A stretch of DNA of 33,396 nt. Origin: Bacteroidota bacterium (GTDB lineage: Bacteria; Bacteroidota; Bacteroidia; Chitinophagales; Saprospiraceae). Position numbers and translations under genes: made by a program. How positions within the stretch are numbered: the first letter of the stretch is position 1; each line of letters begins with the position of its first letter. Location: contig JAFMDF010000070.1 in assembly GCA_017857395.1 (NCBI GenBank), positions 1 to 33,396 on the forward strand, read 5' to 3'. Below are positions 8,733 through 16,897 of this stretch, piece after piece. Below the pieces are notes generated by a model. It had not been told where the DNA came from. It did no database searches and saw nothing but the letters and a program-made list of their open reading frames with translations.

Positions 8733-9878
8733 TTATCCCCACAAACGCCCACTAGCAATCTTAGCCCCCTCAGCCATAGACGCCAATTTAGCATAAACAA
8801 TATCCTCATCTACAGCACCAAAACCAGCGAAAGTAGAAAATCCACAATCCGTACCTGCCATCACTCTTTCTTTGCCAACAATATTGGCAAAGCGTTCAAT
8901 TCGCTGCGCTACTAATTCTGGATGTTCAATAAAGTTAGTGGTAGAATCTAAAACACCTGGGATTAAAATCTTATCAGCAGGAATTTTGGCATCTCTAAAA
9001 GTAGTCCATTCATGCGCATGACGAGGATTAGAAGCCTCAAATAATAAACCCTGTGGCTTAGCTTTTAAAGCTATTGGCAAAACTAAACTCATCGGTGCAT
9101 CATGATGGTGTGGGCCTTCATAATTGCCAAAACAAACGTGCATTCTAGCTTTGTCGCCAGGAATATTCCGCATAGCGTGATTTAAAACTTCCACATGTTG
9201 TTCTGCCAATCGAATATAGTCCGCCTCTGATTCATTTTTGAAAATCATGTGCCGACCTAAACCTAAATCTGGAGAATCTAATTGTAGAATAAAGCCAGCT
9301 TTTACAATTGCTTCGTACTCGACCCGCATAGCTTCTGCCAAAGCTTCTAAGTATTCGTCTTGCGTTTTATAATGTTTATTTGGTAGAAATAAAGCAATCA
9401 CTCCAGGGGATGCCGCATTCATAAAGGCATCAGTAGGTTGATGTTTGTCTAATGCTGCCTGAAAATTAGCTATATCTGCCTCCAAAGGCAAAGTGCTTTG
9501 TACTTCAATAGCCGATACACAACAAGGCCGAGAATAGGTAGGCGTTCCACCACCTTTAGCTGCACGCTTTAAAAAGCCAGGAAACTCTTCTAAATCTTTC
9601 GGTGCATTTCGAGGGCTATCTCCTTCAAAACCAGTAATTCGGTCTTTGATATAAGTGGCGTAACTAATTTTACTCATTTCTCCGTCACTTACTACATCTA
9701 CTCCGACTGCCTTTTGTCGAGCGACTACCGCATCGACGGCGGCCTTAATGGTATGGTCGAATAGTTCTTCATCAATGCCTTTTCCTTGTTCTTTGGCAAA
9801 TACTAAATCCGTTACTGCTTTAGAACGAGGTAAACTTCCTACATGGGTAGTTAAAATTCTTTCTGTACTGGTTTTCAT
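8733..9878 (-). CDS. MetE-like cobalamin-independent methyltransferase, catalytic domain only
   Basis: 381 residues, the size of the single-domain relatives of MetE (YxjG/archaeal MetE type) rather than the roughly 750-residue two-domain enzyme. The start ILTTHVGSLPRS and the VDVVSDGEMSK segment are family hallmarks. Zinc ligands are visible as HxC in MHVCFGN near residue 247 and Cys in GTDCGF near residue 341. Family members move methyl or alkyl groups to a thiol; related enzymes include the epoxyalkane:coenzyme M transferase. Whether homocysteine is the acceptor here is not shown. The gene follows the sulfatase on the same strand with a 99-bp gap that contains hairpin A1. A methyl-group role in a catabolic cluster is as likely as methionine synthesis. 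Confidence 0.85.
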   Translation of the reverse strand: MKTSTERILTTHVGSLPRSKAVTDLVFAKEQGKGIDEELFDHTIKAAVDAVVARQKAVGVDVVSDGEMSKISYATYIKDRITGFEGDSPRNAPKDLEEFPGFLKRAAKGGGTPTYSRPCCVSAIEVQSTLPLEADIANFQAALDKHQPTDAFMNAASPGVIALFLPNKHYKTQDEYLEALAEAMRVEYEAIVKAGFILQLDSPDLGLGRHMIFKNESEADYIRLAEQHVEVLNHAMRNIPGDKARMHVCFGNYEGPHHHDAPMSLVLPIALKAKPQGLLFEASNPRHAHEWTTFRDAKIPADKILIPGVLDSTTNFIEHPELVAQRIERFANIVGKERVMAGTDCGFSTFAGFGAVDEDIVYAKLASMAEGAKIASGRLWG

Positions 9879-9901
9879 ATTATTTTAATTTATTGTTTGT
9901 T

Positions 9902-9967
9902 TGTATGGGCAATCCCTTGTGGTTGCCCTATGTCGCAAAAGGGCAACCACAAGGGATTGCCCATACA
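9902..9967. repeat. Intergenic hairpin repeat, family A copy 1
   Basis: A perfect inverted repeat: the 28-base arm at 9902-9929 is the exact reverse complement of 9940-9967, with a 10-nt loop. Each arm also contains its own small palindrome (GGGCAA ... TTGCCC), so one long hairpin or two short ones can form. It lies 24 bp upstream of the MetE-like start and 10 bp past the sulfatase stop. Copies 2 and 3 are at 26903-26972 and 30650-30717. Confidence 0.9.
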
Positions 9968-9977
9968 TAGCTCCTGT

Positions 9978-12245
9978 TTAACCCTGTAACGCTACATCAA
10001 TCACCACTTTTACCAATCCCTCCAAAACAAAAGGTGGCTCATAATCCCGACTAATAGGCGCATGCCGATTCTCCCCACAACGCAAGCCAGAGTTAGGCGT
10101 ATAAATTTCCCACATTCGAGGTAATTGACCTTGTCCGATAACGGCATCCGCTAGTAAAAGCGTGACCTCGGCTGTCCGTTTTTCCGTTTTATTCATTTGT
10201 AGGGTAATTGTGTGTTTTCCTTTGGGAATGCGGGTTTTAGATTGCACCACCGTCACATCTTTTCGCACATAAGTGTAACTAAAAAGAACAAAGCCATCTT
10301 TCATATATAGTTCATATCCAGCACCGCTGTCTCCTGAGGCTAAGATGACGCCATTAGTATTAGCTGTTTTGAAATCTACTTCCACTTTCCAATGACTATT
10401 ATATTGAAAAATATCAGGGGCAGATAAACGGTCTAAACGAGTCATACCGGGGAAAAAATAATAGCGAGCTTTAGGTGGTGGAACTGCCGCAGCATACAAT
10501 TTGATGCTATCATCATCCATAGGCAATATATCATAGCGTTCCGCTTCCTCAAACCAAATTTTGATGAGTGCTTGCAATTTTTCTGGTTCGGCATCCGCTA
10601 AATTATTAATTTCTGCAAAGTCTTTTTCCACATGATATAGTTCCCAAATATCGGTATCGAAAGGGTCTCCTTGTTTATGTCTAGTAACCGCTTTCCAGCC
10701 ATTGACCCAGATAGCCCTATCGCCCATAGTCTCAAAATACTGCACCTCTTTTCGAGTAGGCATTTGAGGATTATCAAAAGCATAAGCAAAACTTGTCCCT
10801 TGAATGGGCAAAATGTCTTGTTTATTGACGGTGGTTGGAAAAGGTTGGTTGATTAAATCCAATAGGGTAGGCACTACATCAATAACATGATGGTACTGCT
10901 CACAAATTTCATTTTGTGGTAATTGTCCATTCACCCAATTCATAATCAAAGGCGCACGAGTGCCACCGCCATAAGTATCGGCTTTATACCATTTCAAAGG
11001 CGTATTACTCACCTGCGACCAACCTGTAGAAGACCCTCCGTAAGAATCATCCGTCCCCATTAAATCTATATTTGCCATTTTTTCAGCAAAAGGTTCTGGG
11101 CCTAAATAAGAAATCCGACGGACATCAATACTTGGAACTGGCGCACTTCCTGGAGCAGCCCCATTGTCTGACAATACTAAAACAATCGTATCGTCAAATA
11201 TATTTTCTGCCTTTAAGAAATCAGTAATTTGCTGTAAAGCGGCGTCGGTATGTTCTAAAAATGCGGCATAAATCTCTTGCCCTCTAGTCACTAACTTTTT
11301 TTCATCTCCATTCAAATCCGACCAAGGGGTAACATTTGGATTAAGCGGAGACAATTCCGTATTGTCAGGAATAATGCCTAATGATTTTTGTTTTTTAAAC
11401 CGTTTTTGCCTAGCTACTTCATAGCCTTCATCGTATTTACCTTTGTGTCTGCGAATATCATGACTAGGCGCATGCAAAGGAAAATGACAAGCCCCAAAAG
11501 CCATATACATCAAAAATGGATTTTCTGGCGTTGCCGCTAAATGGTCTTGCAAATATTCTACCCCTCTTCGAGCCAAATCGGTACTCAAATGATAATTATC
11601 GCTTTTATCTGGATAGGCAGCCACCGTATTTTCAAACATTTCAGGATGCCAATGGTCCATCGCATTACCATGAAAACCATACCAACGGTCAAATCCTCGG
11701 CCATTCGGCCAATGGTCAAATGGGCCTGTGGCATTTTGGTCTGCCAAAGAAGATAAATGCCATTTGCCCAAGGCTAGGGTAGAGTAGCCTTCTGGTTTTA
11801 ATATTTCTGCTAAAGTCGCCGCATCTTGTCGTATCCAACCTTTATATCCTGGATGGTCCCGCCCCCATTCGGCAATATTTCCGACCCCTACTGCATGAGC
11901 ATTTCTCCCCGTCAGTAAGCAAGCACGAGTCGGCGCACATAATGCCGTTACATGAAAATTATTGAACCGTGTGCCATTGGCTGCCAACTCATCCATACAC
12001 TTCGTCTGCAATTCTGAACCATAACAACCCAAATCTGCAAATCCAACATCGTCTAAAACAGCGATTAAGATATTGGGCTTTTTGCCCAATTTTTTAGGGG
12101 TAAACCCATTGCCAACAGCCGTTAAATTGGCCGCTTTTTGTGGGAAATCAAAGGCGGTTTTACTGCAACCTAAAGCCGTTCCTGCGGAGGCAGCAGCGGA
12201 TAGTTGGAGGAATTTTCGACGATTTAGGTTGGTTAATTTTGACAT
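9978..12245 (-). CDS. Exported arylsulfatase-type sulfatase
   Basis: The start is set at 12245 (MSKLTNLNRRKFLQ, 755 residues). A longer open frame to 12302 only adds a peptide read from intergenic repeat B1. The N-terminus has a twin-arginine motif (NRRKFL) and a possible lipobox (TALGCS), so the protein is probably exported by Tat and perhaps lipid-anchored. The S1-type sulfatase core follows: PNILIAVLDDVG metal site, the formylglycine motif LCAPTRACLLTGR near residue 103, GKWHL, and VLSDNGA. The Cys form needs an anaerobic or FGE-type maturase, not seen here. A C-terminal beta-rich segment of about 130 residues (from KVEVDFKTANTNG) resembles a lectin-like domain. It hydrolyses sulfate esters; the substrate is unknown. 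It lies upstream of the MetE-like gene on the same strand. Confidence 0.92.
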   Translation of the reverse strand: MSKLTNLNRRKFLQLSAAASAGTALGCSKTAFDFPQKAANLTAVGNGFTPKKLGKKPNILIAVLDDVGFADLGCYGSELQTKCMDELAANGTRFNNFHVTALCAPTRACLLTGRNAHAVGVGNIAEWGRDHPGYKGWIRQDAATLAEILKPEGYSTLALGKWHLSSLADQNATGPFDHWPNGRGFDRWYGFHGNAMDHWHPEMFENTVAAYPDKSDNYHLSTDLARRGVEYLQDHLAATPENPFLMYMAFGACHFPLHAPSHDIRRHKGKYDEGYEVARQKRFKKQKSLGIIPDNTELSPLNPNVTPWSDLNGDEKKLVTRGQEIYAAFLEHTDAALQQITDFLKAENIFDDTIVLVLSDNGAAPGSAPVPSIDVRRISYLGPEPFAEKMANIDLMGTDDSYGGSSTGWSQVSNTPLKWYKADTYGGGTRAPLIMNWVNGQLPQNEICEQYHHVIDVVPTLLDLINQPFPTTVNKQDILPIQGTSFAYAFDNPQMPTRKEVQYFETMGDRAIWVNGWKAVTRHKQGDPFDTDIWELYHVEKDFAEINNLADAEPEKLQALIKIWFEEAERYDILPMDDDSIKLYAAAVPPPKARYYFFPGMTRLDRLSAPDIFQYNSHWKVEVDFKTANTNGVILASGDSGAGYELYMKDGFVLFSYTYVRKDVTVVQSKTRIPKGKHTITLQMNKTEKRTAEVTLLLADAVIGQGQLPRMWEIYTPNSGLRCGENRHAPISRDYEPPFVLEGLVKVVIDVALQG

Positions 12246-12247
12246 TG

Positions 12248-12330
12248 CGTATAAGTAACACAACTCTCTGAGTTGTGAGGTGATGTATGGTCTATTTAGC
12301 ACAACTCAGCAAGTTGTGTTACTTTATACG
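12248..12330. repeat. Intergenic hairpin repeat, family B copy 1
   Basis: Arms at 12248-12277 and 12300-12330 are near-perfect inverted repeats (one 1-base gap and two mismatches over about 30 bases) around a 22-nt spacer. Each arm is itself a palindrome of the form CACAACT ... AGTTGTG. It ends 2 bp from the chosen sulfatase start and so lies in its 5' leader. Related copies are at 25178-25239, 28401-28463 and 31601-31657. Reading through it produces the peptide TSQLRELCYL, also found ahead of the gene at 24152, which is a repeat artefact. Confidence 0.88.
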
Positions 12331-12456
12331 ACAATTATAAGGAAAGTTTATAAAATATTTTATTAAATATGATGTTTTTTAGAAAATAGTTTAGGAAATG
12401 GAAACTTGGCTAATGCTTTTATTTAAAATCATCCTAAAAAAGAGGAAATGGTTTTT

Positions 12457-14007
12457 TCAGCCAAAATATTTTTTGAGAGTTTTTTTGAGAATTTTTTTAT
12501 GATTCCTGACTTGCCTTTTAATTGATTTGTCGCCCATAATTTTACTCGCCCTATAAGCATAACCAATAAAATTACCCCAATATTTTCGGTCTTTCTTCTT
12601 TATTTTATATTCAAATATTCCAGTAATATCGTTTTTTTCTAACCTTGAAATTTTGGCGATTATTTTTTTACTACGACTACCTTTGTCAGTATAACTTCTA
12701 TATATTTTTCGTTTATAAATCGGAACTTCTGTTAGTAAATTTTTCTCTTTTAAAATTTTTATTCTTTTTGCTTTACTCTTTATTGCATACTTCATCCTTC
12801 TATAAAACTTAGAAAGATTCTTAGACTTTATTAAAATTTTTCTTCCATTAAATTCAAATCCAAGATACTTTAAGGGTATGCCTTCTATTTCAATTTCTTC
12901 ATCCTTAATTTTTTTGATTCCATAGGAGTCTAACAACCCGTTTGTATTTCTTTTAAAACGACAAATTTCTGTTTTTCCAGAACTTATATTTAGATGATAT
13001 TTTTTTAATTTTTTTTCAACAATGGATTCTATTTCATTTTTATGCTCAAGGGGACAAACGATTGCAATGTCATCAGAATATCTACGATATATACCTCTAA
13101 ATTTTATCGAAATTTCATTATACATCTCTTTGTCAAATTCAAAAAGATATAAATTTGCTAACATCGCACTTATTGCTAACCCTTGCGGAATTCCACAAAT
13201 TTTCTTGTCCTTATCAAGAAATTGATTTTTATAAATTCTTAATTCTCCATCGTTGATTTTTTTCCTAAATTCATGAATTGAAGAGAAAAATGCTTGAGTC
13301 CCCATTTTTCTGTTTTCAGATAATTTCTTTTCATCATAGGATATTGGATTTACCCTTAAATCATTTAGATTTATATAAGAAAAATTTGTTATAGATTTGA
13401 AAATATTATAATGGTCAGGAGGGAGAGATTTCGTATCTAATAATTGACACCAAGCTTTTTTTAAATGCTTGTGATTTAAACTTGAAAAGAAATTTTCTAT
13501 ATCAAATGCAAAAGCAACACATTCGTCTTTTGATTTAATTTCGTCAAATATTTCTTTTGCAAAATGTATATTATTCTTATGAGATTTAGAATTATCAATT
13601 TTGATTCGACGATAAGCTAAAATACATTCAGATAAATGAGAATTTTTTATCAATTCTGATTCATATTTTTTTTGCAGGATTTCACTAGAGTAATAAGAAT
13701 AAATTTGAGCATCAATATGGGTAGCATAATGAATTGGACGTATTTTTTTAGTACTTACCTTCTTTCCTTTTTTATCAAATTTTGAATGATTTCTAACAGC
13801 CGTACCTTTTTCTGTGTAAGAAATTACTTTATAACGTCGTTCTGTTATCTTTTTATGGAATAATGGGCAAAAAGCATGTTTTGCTACTAAGCTAGGGTTT
13901 TTGACTAGTTTATTTATTTTACCTCTTTCATTACTAATATTTATTCTGTTAGTTATGTGGAGGTATCCTTTTGCTTTGAGCCAGTCTTTTTTTTTAGGTT
14001 TTTTCAT
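12457..14007 (-). CDS. Stand-alone reverse transcriptase, unknown-group / DRT-like
   Basis: 516 residues with a complete RT palm. Motif A is FAFDIENFFSSLNH near residue 167, motif B is GIPQGLAISAMLANLYL near 275 and motif C is RYSDDIAI near 310. Motif D is LNISSGKTE near 339 and motif E is LKYLGFEF near 382. An N-terminal block (RPIHYATHIDAQIYSYYS ... LSECILAYRRI) and the FAKEIFDEI segment recall the unknown-group RTs used in phage defence. In my recollection they are nearest to the DRT2 (UG2) style, which is uncertain. There is no maturase or HNH domain as in group II introns and no VTG box as in retrons. The C-terminus is a highly basic helical stretch. The gene is clearly more AT-rich than its metabolic neighbours, which suggests transfer. 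About 490 bp without genes lies directly upstream and probably encodes the template RNA. Confidence 0.85.
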   Translation of the reverse strand: MKKPKKKDWLKAKGYLHITNRINISNERGKINKLVKNPSLVAKHAFCPLFHKKITERRYKVISYTEKGTAVRNHSKFDKKGKKVSTKKIRPIHYATHIDAQIYSYYSSEILQKKYESELIKNSHLSECILAYRRIKIDNSKSHKNNIHFAKEIFDEIKSKDECVAFAFDIENFFSSLNHKHLKKAWCQLLDTKSLPPDHYNIFKSITNFSYINLNDLRVNPISYDEKKLSENRKMGTQAFFSSIHEFRKKINDGELRIYKNQFLDKDKKICGIPQGLAISAMLANLYLFEFDKEMYNEISIKFRGIYRRYSDDIAIVCPLEHKNEIESIVEKKLKKYHLNISSGKTEICRFKRNTNGLLDSYGIKKIKDEEIEIEGIPLKYLGFEFNGRKILIKSKNLSKFYRRMKYAIKSKAKRIKILKEKNLLTEVPIYKRKIYRSYTDKGSRSKKIIAKISRLEKNDITGIFEYKIKKKDRKYWGNFIGYAYRASKIMGDKSIKRQVRNHKKILKKTLKKYFG

Positions 14008-14009
14008 AA

Positions 14010-14445
14010 AAAATGAACTAGAAGGGTATTCGACTTATGTGGAATGTCTTATAATATTTCCCAATATTAATATCCAAAATACTTACATCTACTTAAAGAT
14101 TATGGTCGTCAACCAAGTTCTTGATTCCCACGGATTCGCGACTTAGAATAGTATCTAAATACACAACATTAAATTTGCATATGAAGAATAATATTCGTAT
14201 CTTAGTAAATGGATTTATTAGTTTCCCACGTTCTGACATAATAGTCTAGTAACTGAGTTGCCAATTAATCATAAACAATTGATACTAACCTAATTCTCTT
14301 ATTACTGCTTATATTTTACAGGTTTTACCCATTATATTTCTATAACGTCAGAATTGTACGACAATTTTTCCAAGGAAGCGGAGGAAATTGCACGATGACC
14401 AGTTCCAGAAGTACAGAGGAAAAGACTAGAATACACCTTCTAGCT
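14010..14445 (-). ncRNA. Candidate structured template ncRNA upstream of the RT
   Basis: The 492 bp between the RT start and the divergent gene have no credible gene but much structure. In the RT sense, CTAGAAGG-T-GTATTC (14443-14429) can pair with GAATAC-CCTTCTAG (14031-14018). This gives 14 bp with one bulged U, closing the region like the paired ends of retron and DRT RNAs. Internal hairpins include AATTGT-CGT-ACAATT (14366-14352), a 7-bp stem at 14160-14141, and TAATATT-GGGA-AATATTA (14069-14052). A GUCG/CGAC stem with a long loop lies around 14143-14105. The 3' closing arm ends 10 bp before the RT start codon. In DRT2 and DRT9 systems the RNA just upstream of the RT is the cDNA template. 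That this one is such a template is inference, and a weak alternative 6-bp local stem competes at the 5' arm. Confidence 0.5.
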
Positions 14446-14499
14446 ACTTAGATACAAATATATTGTTTTTAATAGTTTAAAAAAGATTTAGATTCAAAT

Positions 14500-15183
14500 A
14501 TGTTAAAAAAAAATAATTTTTCCAATGAAATAAACCTTGGAGATTTGGTTGAGTTTGTAACGAAAGAACATCAATTCGGTATAACGAAATTAAGGATAAG
14601 AAGAAATAGTAAAACAAGAATTTATACAAATGGTCAAACGAAAATGACTCCTCCTGTCATGGTTGTAATTGAAAAAATTCATGAAAATATTGGTCAGGCT
14701 TTAAATAATAATAAATCTACTAAGTTATTTTGTCAATGGTATTCTCATAGAAACAACAAATTTATTTCTAAATGGCTTGATTCAACACTATTAAAAAAGA
14801 AAGAATATTTAGAAATTAAAAGAGAATTTAATCTTCAAGATATTGTAAGTTTAAAAACAGCATTAAATGGAAATACTCATCAAGAGAGTATTGTTCGACA
14901 CAAAATTAAAGAAGAGTTTGAAGAGATAGATTACAAATTGTCTCAAATTTTTGATACAACAATGTATTTACCTCCACAGATGGTCATTACCTCAATTGAA
15001 CCTAATAATAATGGATTAAATCAGATTGATAAGAAGTCTAATTTTATAAAACGCTATTTGCCTAAAAACCGAATCAAATGTATGTGGTTTGATAGTTCAA
15101 CAAATAAATATTCAGAAAATCATTTTGCTCAAGAAGCATTAATTGCAATTGATAATTTAAATTTTGCGAATAAAGGGAATTAG
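14500..15183 (+). CDS. Protein with two YodC/DUF2158-like domains
   Basis: 227 residues, divergent from the RT and separated by the candidate ncRNA. It is built from two copies of one unit: GDLVEFV ... KMTPPVMVVIEKI ... LFCQWYSHRNNKFISKWLDSTLLKK (about 13-106), and DIVSLK ... MYLPPQMVITSIE ... IKCMWFDSSTNKYSENHFAQEALI (about 117-218). This order of G/D-VxLK, PxMxVxxI and C-x-W-[FY] resembles the small YodC/DUF2158 beta-barrel family, whose function is unknown. That match is from memory and not tested. There is no signal peptide or membrane segment. Like the RT it is very AT-rich. It could be an accessory protein of the RT system or an unrelated island gene. Confidence 0.6.
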   Translation: MLKKNNFSNEINLGDLVEFVTKEHQFGITKLRIRRNSKTRIYTNGQTKMTPPVMVVIEKIHENIGQALNNNKSTKLFCQWYSHRNNKFISKWLDSTLLKKKEYLEIKREFNLQDIVSLKTALNGNTHQESIVRHKIKEEFEEIDYKLSQIFDTTMYLPPQMVITSIEPNNNGLNQIDKKSNFIKRYLPKNRIKCMWFDSSTNKYSENHFAQEALIAIDNLNFANKGN

Positions 15184-15205
15184 GTTTTAAATTTTTTTAA
15201 AGAAT

Positions 15206-15225
15206 ACAATAATAAATTTTATTGT
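15206..15225. terminator. Possible bidirectional terminator between convergent genes
   Basis: ACAATAA and TTATTGT (7-bp stem, 6-nt loop) lie between the convergent genes ending at 15183 and 15219 and overlap the stop codon of the second. The stem is all A/T except one pair. T-rich tracts lie nearby but not directly after the stem, so the call is weak. Confidence 0.3.
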
Positions 15226-16613
15226 CTTGATTCTCCAAAAAGTGCAAACAGACTTTTTATTTGGTCAATTAATAAATTATTAAAAGTTGCTAATTCCTCT
15301 AAATTAGAGTCTAAGACGTTAATCGAAACTTTCGATTTATTGATTGCTGAAAAAGCAGTTGAATGATAATTTTTTTTTGTGAGATTAGCTTTGAATCTTA
15401 ATATTTGAATCCTTATTGCACATTCATGAAATTGACTAGAATCAAATTTTTTCAATGTAAATTCTTTGGATAATTGTCGTATAGAAAGGTCTTTATGATT
15501 TAGAAAATAATCTTTTTCAGTCGTATTGTCTTTAAGAATTTCGCAAATTATTACTCCGTATTTAGACTTTTCAATCATGTTTAATACTAATTCATGTTTT
15601 TCACTAGCTAAATTTAATAAAGATTCTAATTCTGCATCTTCTAGGATTGAAAAAAGCAAAAGGGAAATATCTTCTATTGAATTCCCTATCTCTTTTAATT
15701 TCATTTCATTTTCAAGCTCTTTAATTTTATTTTTTTCTAATTCTGTAATTTTGATTTGATTTGGCTTTGAGTCATAATTTTTAAATTTTCCATGTTCACT
15801 TTTATTCCGATAGGCACTTTTTATTGATTTTTCCACCTCATTTTCTGTAAATTGGCTAGACTCATATTTTGAAACTGCGAATTTTATAGCTGAACTTTCT
15901 TGAATACCAAACCTATTCAGATTACAGCCTAATCGAAAAATAAAATTATTTCTATTTCCATCTTTAAATGATATAGACTTCTCAGTAAAATCTATTGATT
16001 TTTTTATTTTTTTATCCATGGTAAGTTCAAGTGAAACTTTAAAAATTTTTGAATTTTTATTGAGATATAAATTTGGGTCATAGGATAAAAAACATAATCG
16101 AGTAATATCTTTACCACTTGGGTCAACTTCAATATTTAACTTCTTCTGAAAAAAATGCATGACCTTCAATGTAGCCCATTCATGATGTTTAGATTCAGAA
16201 TCAATCTTTACAATTATCTTATATCCATCTTTACTGGGACTTGTAAAACCAGCAAAGACTTCTGGGATTTTACTAATATGGGCTTGAATATTTGTAATAT
16301 TTGTACCTTGTTTCGATAAATTATCAATATCTAAAATTGTAAAGTAACTATAACTGGATATAGGTAAACCCTTCTTACGTTCAATAAATACACCAGAAAT
16401 AGTAAAGCATGGAAGTTGTTTTTTTAGGAAGCTATATTTTGGAAGCTTATTTCCATTGGAATCTATATTCTTATGAATTTCATTTATCTTTTCTTTAATA
16501 CGGTATCTTCCGGTTTTGATAGTATTTAATAGGTCAATAAGAGGAAATTCATTTTGTGGAAATTTACTTTCCGTCCCTCTTTTGAAATATGAAACATTTG
16601 GATTCCTAGGCAT
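15219..16613 (-). CDS. BT4734/VirE-N-like (primase-related) protein
   Basis: 464 residues. The N-terminal third has the pattern of the BT4734-like / VirE N-terminal domain seen on Bacteroidota mobile elements. It runs VSYFKRG, GRYRIKEKINEI, LPCFTISGVF, then FTILDIDNL and AGFTSPSKDGYKIIVKI, ending with DPSGKDITRLCFLSYDP. This domain is related to archaeo-eukaryotic primases. A PriCT-like segment (NFIFRLGCNLNRFG ... EVEKSIKSAYRN) follows to about residue 270. The rest is a Glu/Lys-rich coiled region and an unrecognised helical tail. No helicase domain follows, so it is not a full replication protein. It faces the DUF2158-like gene convergently and shares the AT-rich character of the RT. Together these point to a mobile or integrated island. 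Confidence 0.7.
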   Translation of the reverse strand: MPRNPNVSYFKRGTESKFPQNEFPLIDLLNTIKTGRYRIKEKINEIHKNIDSNGNKLPKYSFLKKQLPCFTISGVFIERKKGLPISSYSYFTILDIDNLSKQGTNITNIQAHISKIPEVFAGFTSPSKDGYKIIVKIDSESKHHEWATLKVMHFFQKKLNIEVDPSGKDITRLCFLSYDPNLYLNKNSKIFKVSLELTMDKKIKKSIDFTEKSISFKDGNRNNFIFRLGCNLNRFGIQESSAIKFAVSKYESSQFTENEVEKSIKSAYRNKSEHGKFKNYDSKPNQIKITELEKNKIKELENEMKLKEIGNSIEDISLLLFSILEDAELESLLNLASEKHELVLNMIEKSKYGVIICEILKDNTTEKDYFLNHKDLSIRQLSKEFTLKKFDSSQFHECAIRIQILRFKANLTKKNYHSTAFSAINKSKVSINVLDSNLEELATFNNLLIDQIKSLFALFGESRQ

Positions 16614-16626
16614 TTTTATTAGAGTG

Positions 16627-16677
16627 TATAATGTTCAGAAATGAATTTTGTCAATGAGACAAAGATAAAACATTATA
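16627..16677. promoter_or_regulatory. Inverted repeat upstream of the BT4734-like gene
   Basis: TATAATGTT (16627-16635) and AACATTATA (16669-16677) are exact inverted repeats 33 nt apart, starting 14 bp upstream of the start codon of the gene at 15219-16613. They could be an operator pair or an RNA hairpin in the leader. No promoter is assigned. Confidence 0.25.
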
Positions 16678-16763
16678 TACATCTACTCTTTATATATTTA
16701 TCAAAATAGGTAGATTATTGCCAAAGATTAGGTAGTTACAAAATTATATTTGTAGATTATTAG

Positions 16764-16892
16764 CTAATATTCCCCATCAAATCCACCCCAAACTGCCGAA
16801 ACAAATGAATCATATCAACAAATACCCAATTCTCAATATACTATTCCCCATCCCGTTTCCACCAATTTAAGCTATTAAAGTCAATCGAATTA
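16764..16892 (-). pseudogene. Broken SnoaL-like gene, C-terminal piece
   Basis: The minus strand encodes NSLNWWKRDGE*YIENWVFV, DMIHLFRQFGVDLMGNIS and a TAG. This lines up with the last 40 or so residues of the intact gene at 24152-25168 (NGLDWWKREGEVYIENWVFV, DMIHLFRQFGVDLLEVLQ). A Val codon has become an in-frame stop. The upstream continuation lies 4.9 kb away at 21766-21905, beyond aceF, aceE and the Lrp gene. Confidence 0.88.
16881..16892. repeat. 12-bp direct repeat, left copy
   Basis: TCAATCGAATTA occurs here and again at 21766-21777 in the same orientation, at the exact break points of the split SnoaL-like pseudogene. Merging the two copies into one restores the reading frame across the join (ATGNSIDFNSLNWW versus ATGKPIDFNGLDWW in the intact gene). 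It looks like a target-site duplication around the block 16893-21765. Confidence 0.75.
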
Positions 16893-16897
16893 TCTAT

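Noticed and set aside
12246-12302. N-terminal extension of the sulfatase (TSQLRELCYL peptide)
   Set aside because: It is read from repeat B1. The twin-arginine signal begins at the ATG at 12245.
12457-14007. Group II intron or classical retron assignment for the RT
   Set aside because: There is no maturase X or HNH domain, no intron-like domain V/VI seen downstream, and no retron VTG box. A DRT-like class fits better, though it is not proven.
13901-14146. Plus-strand open frame of 81 codons over the RT start and ncRNA
   Set aside because: Most of it is antisense to the RT coding region and it has no ribosome binding site or family pattern.
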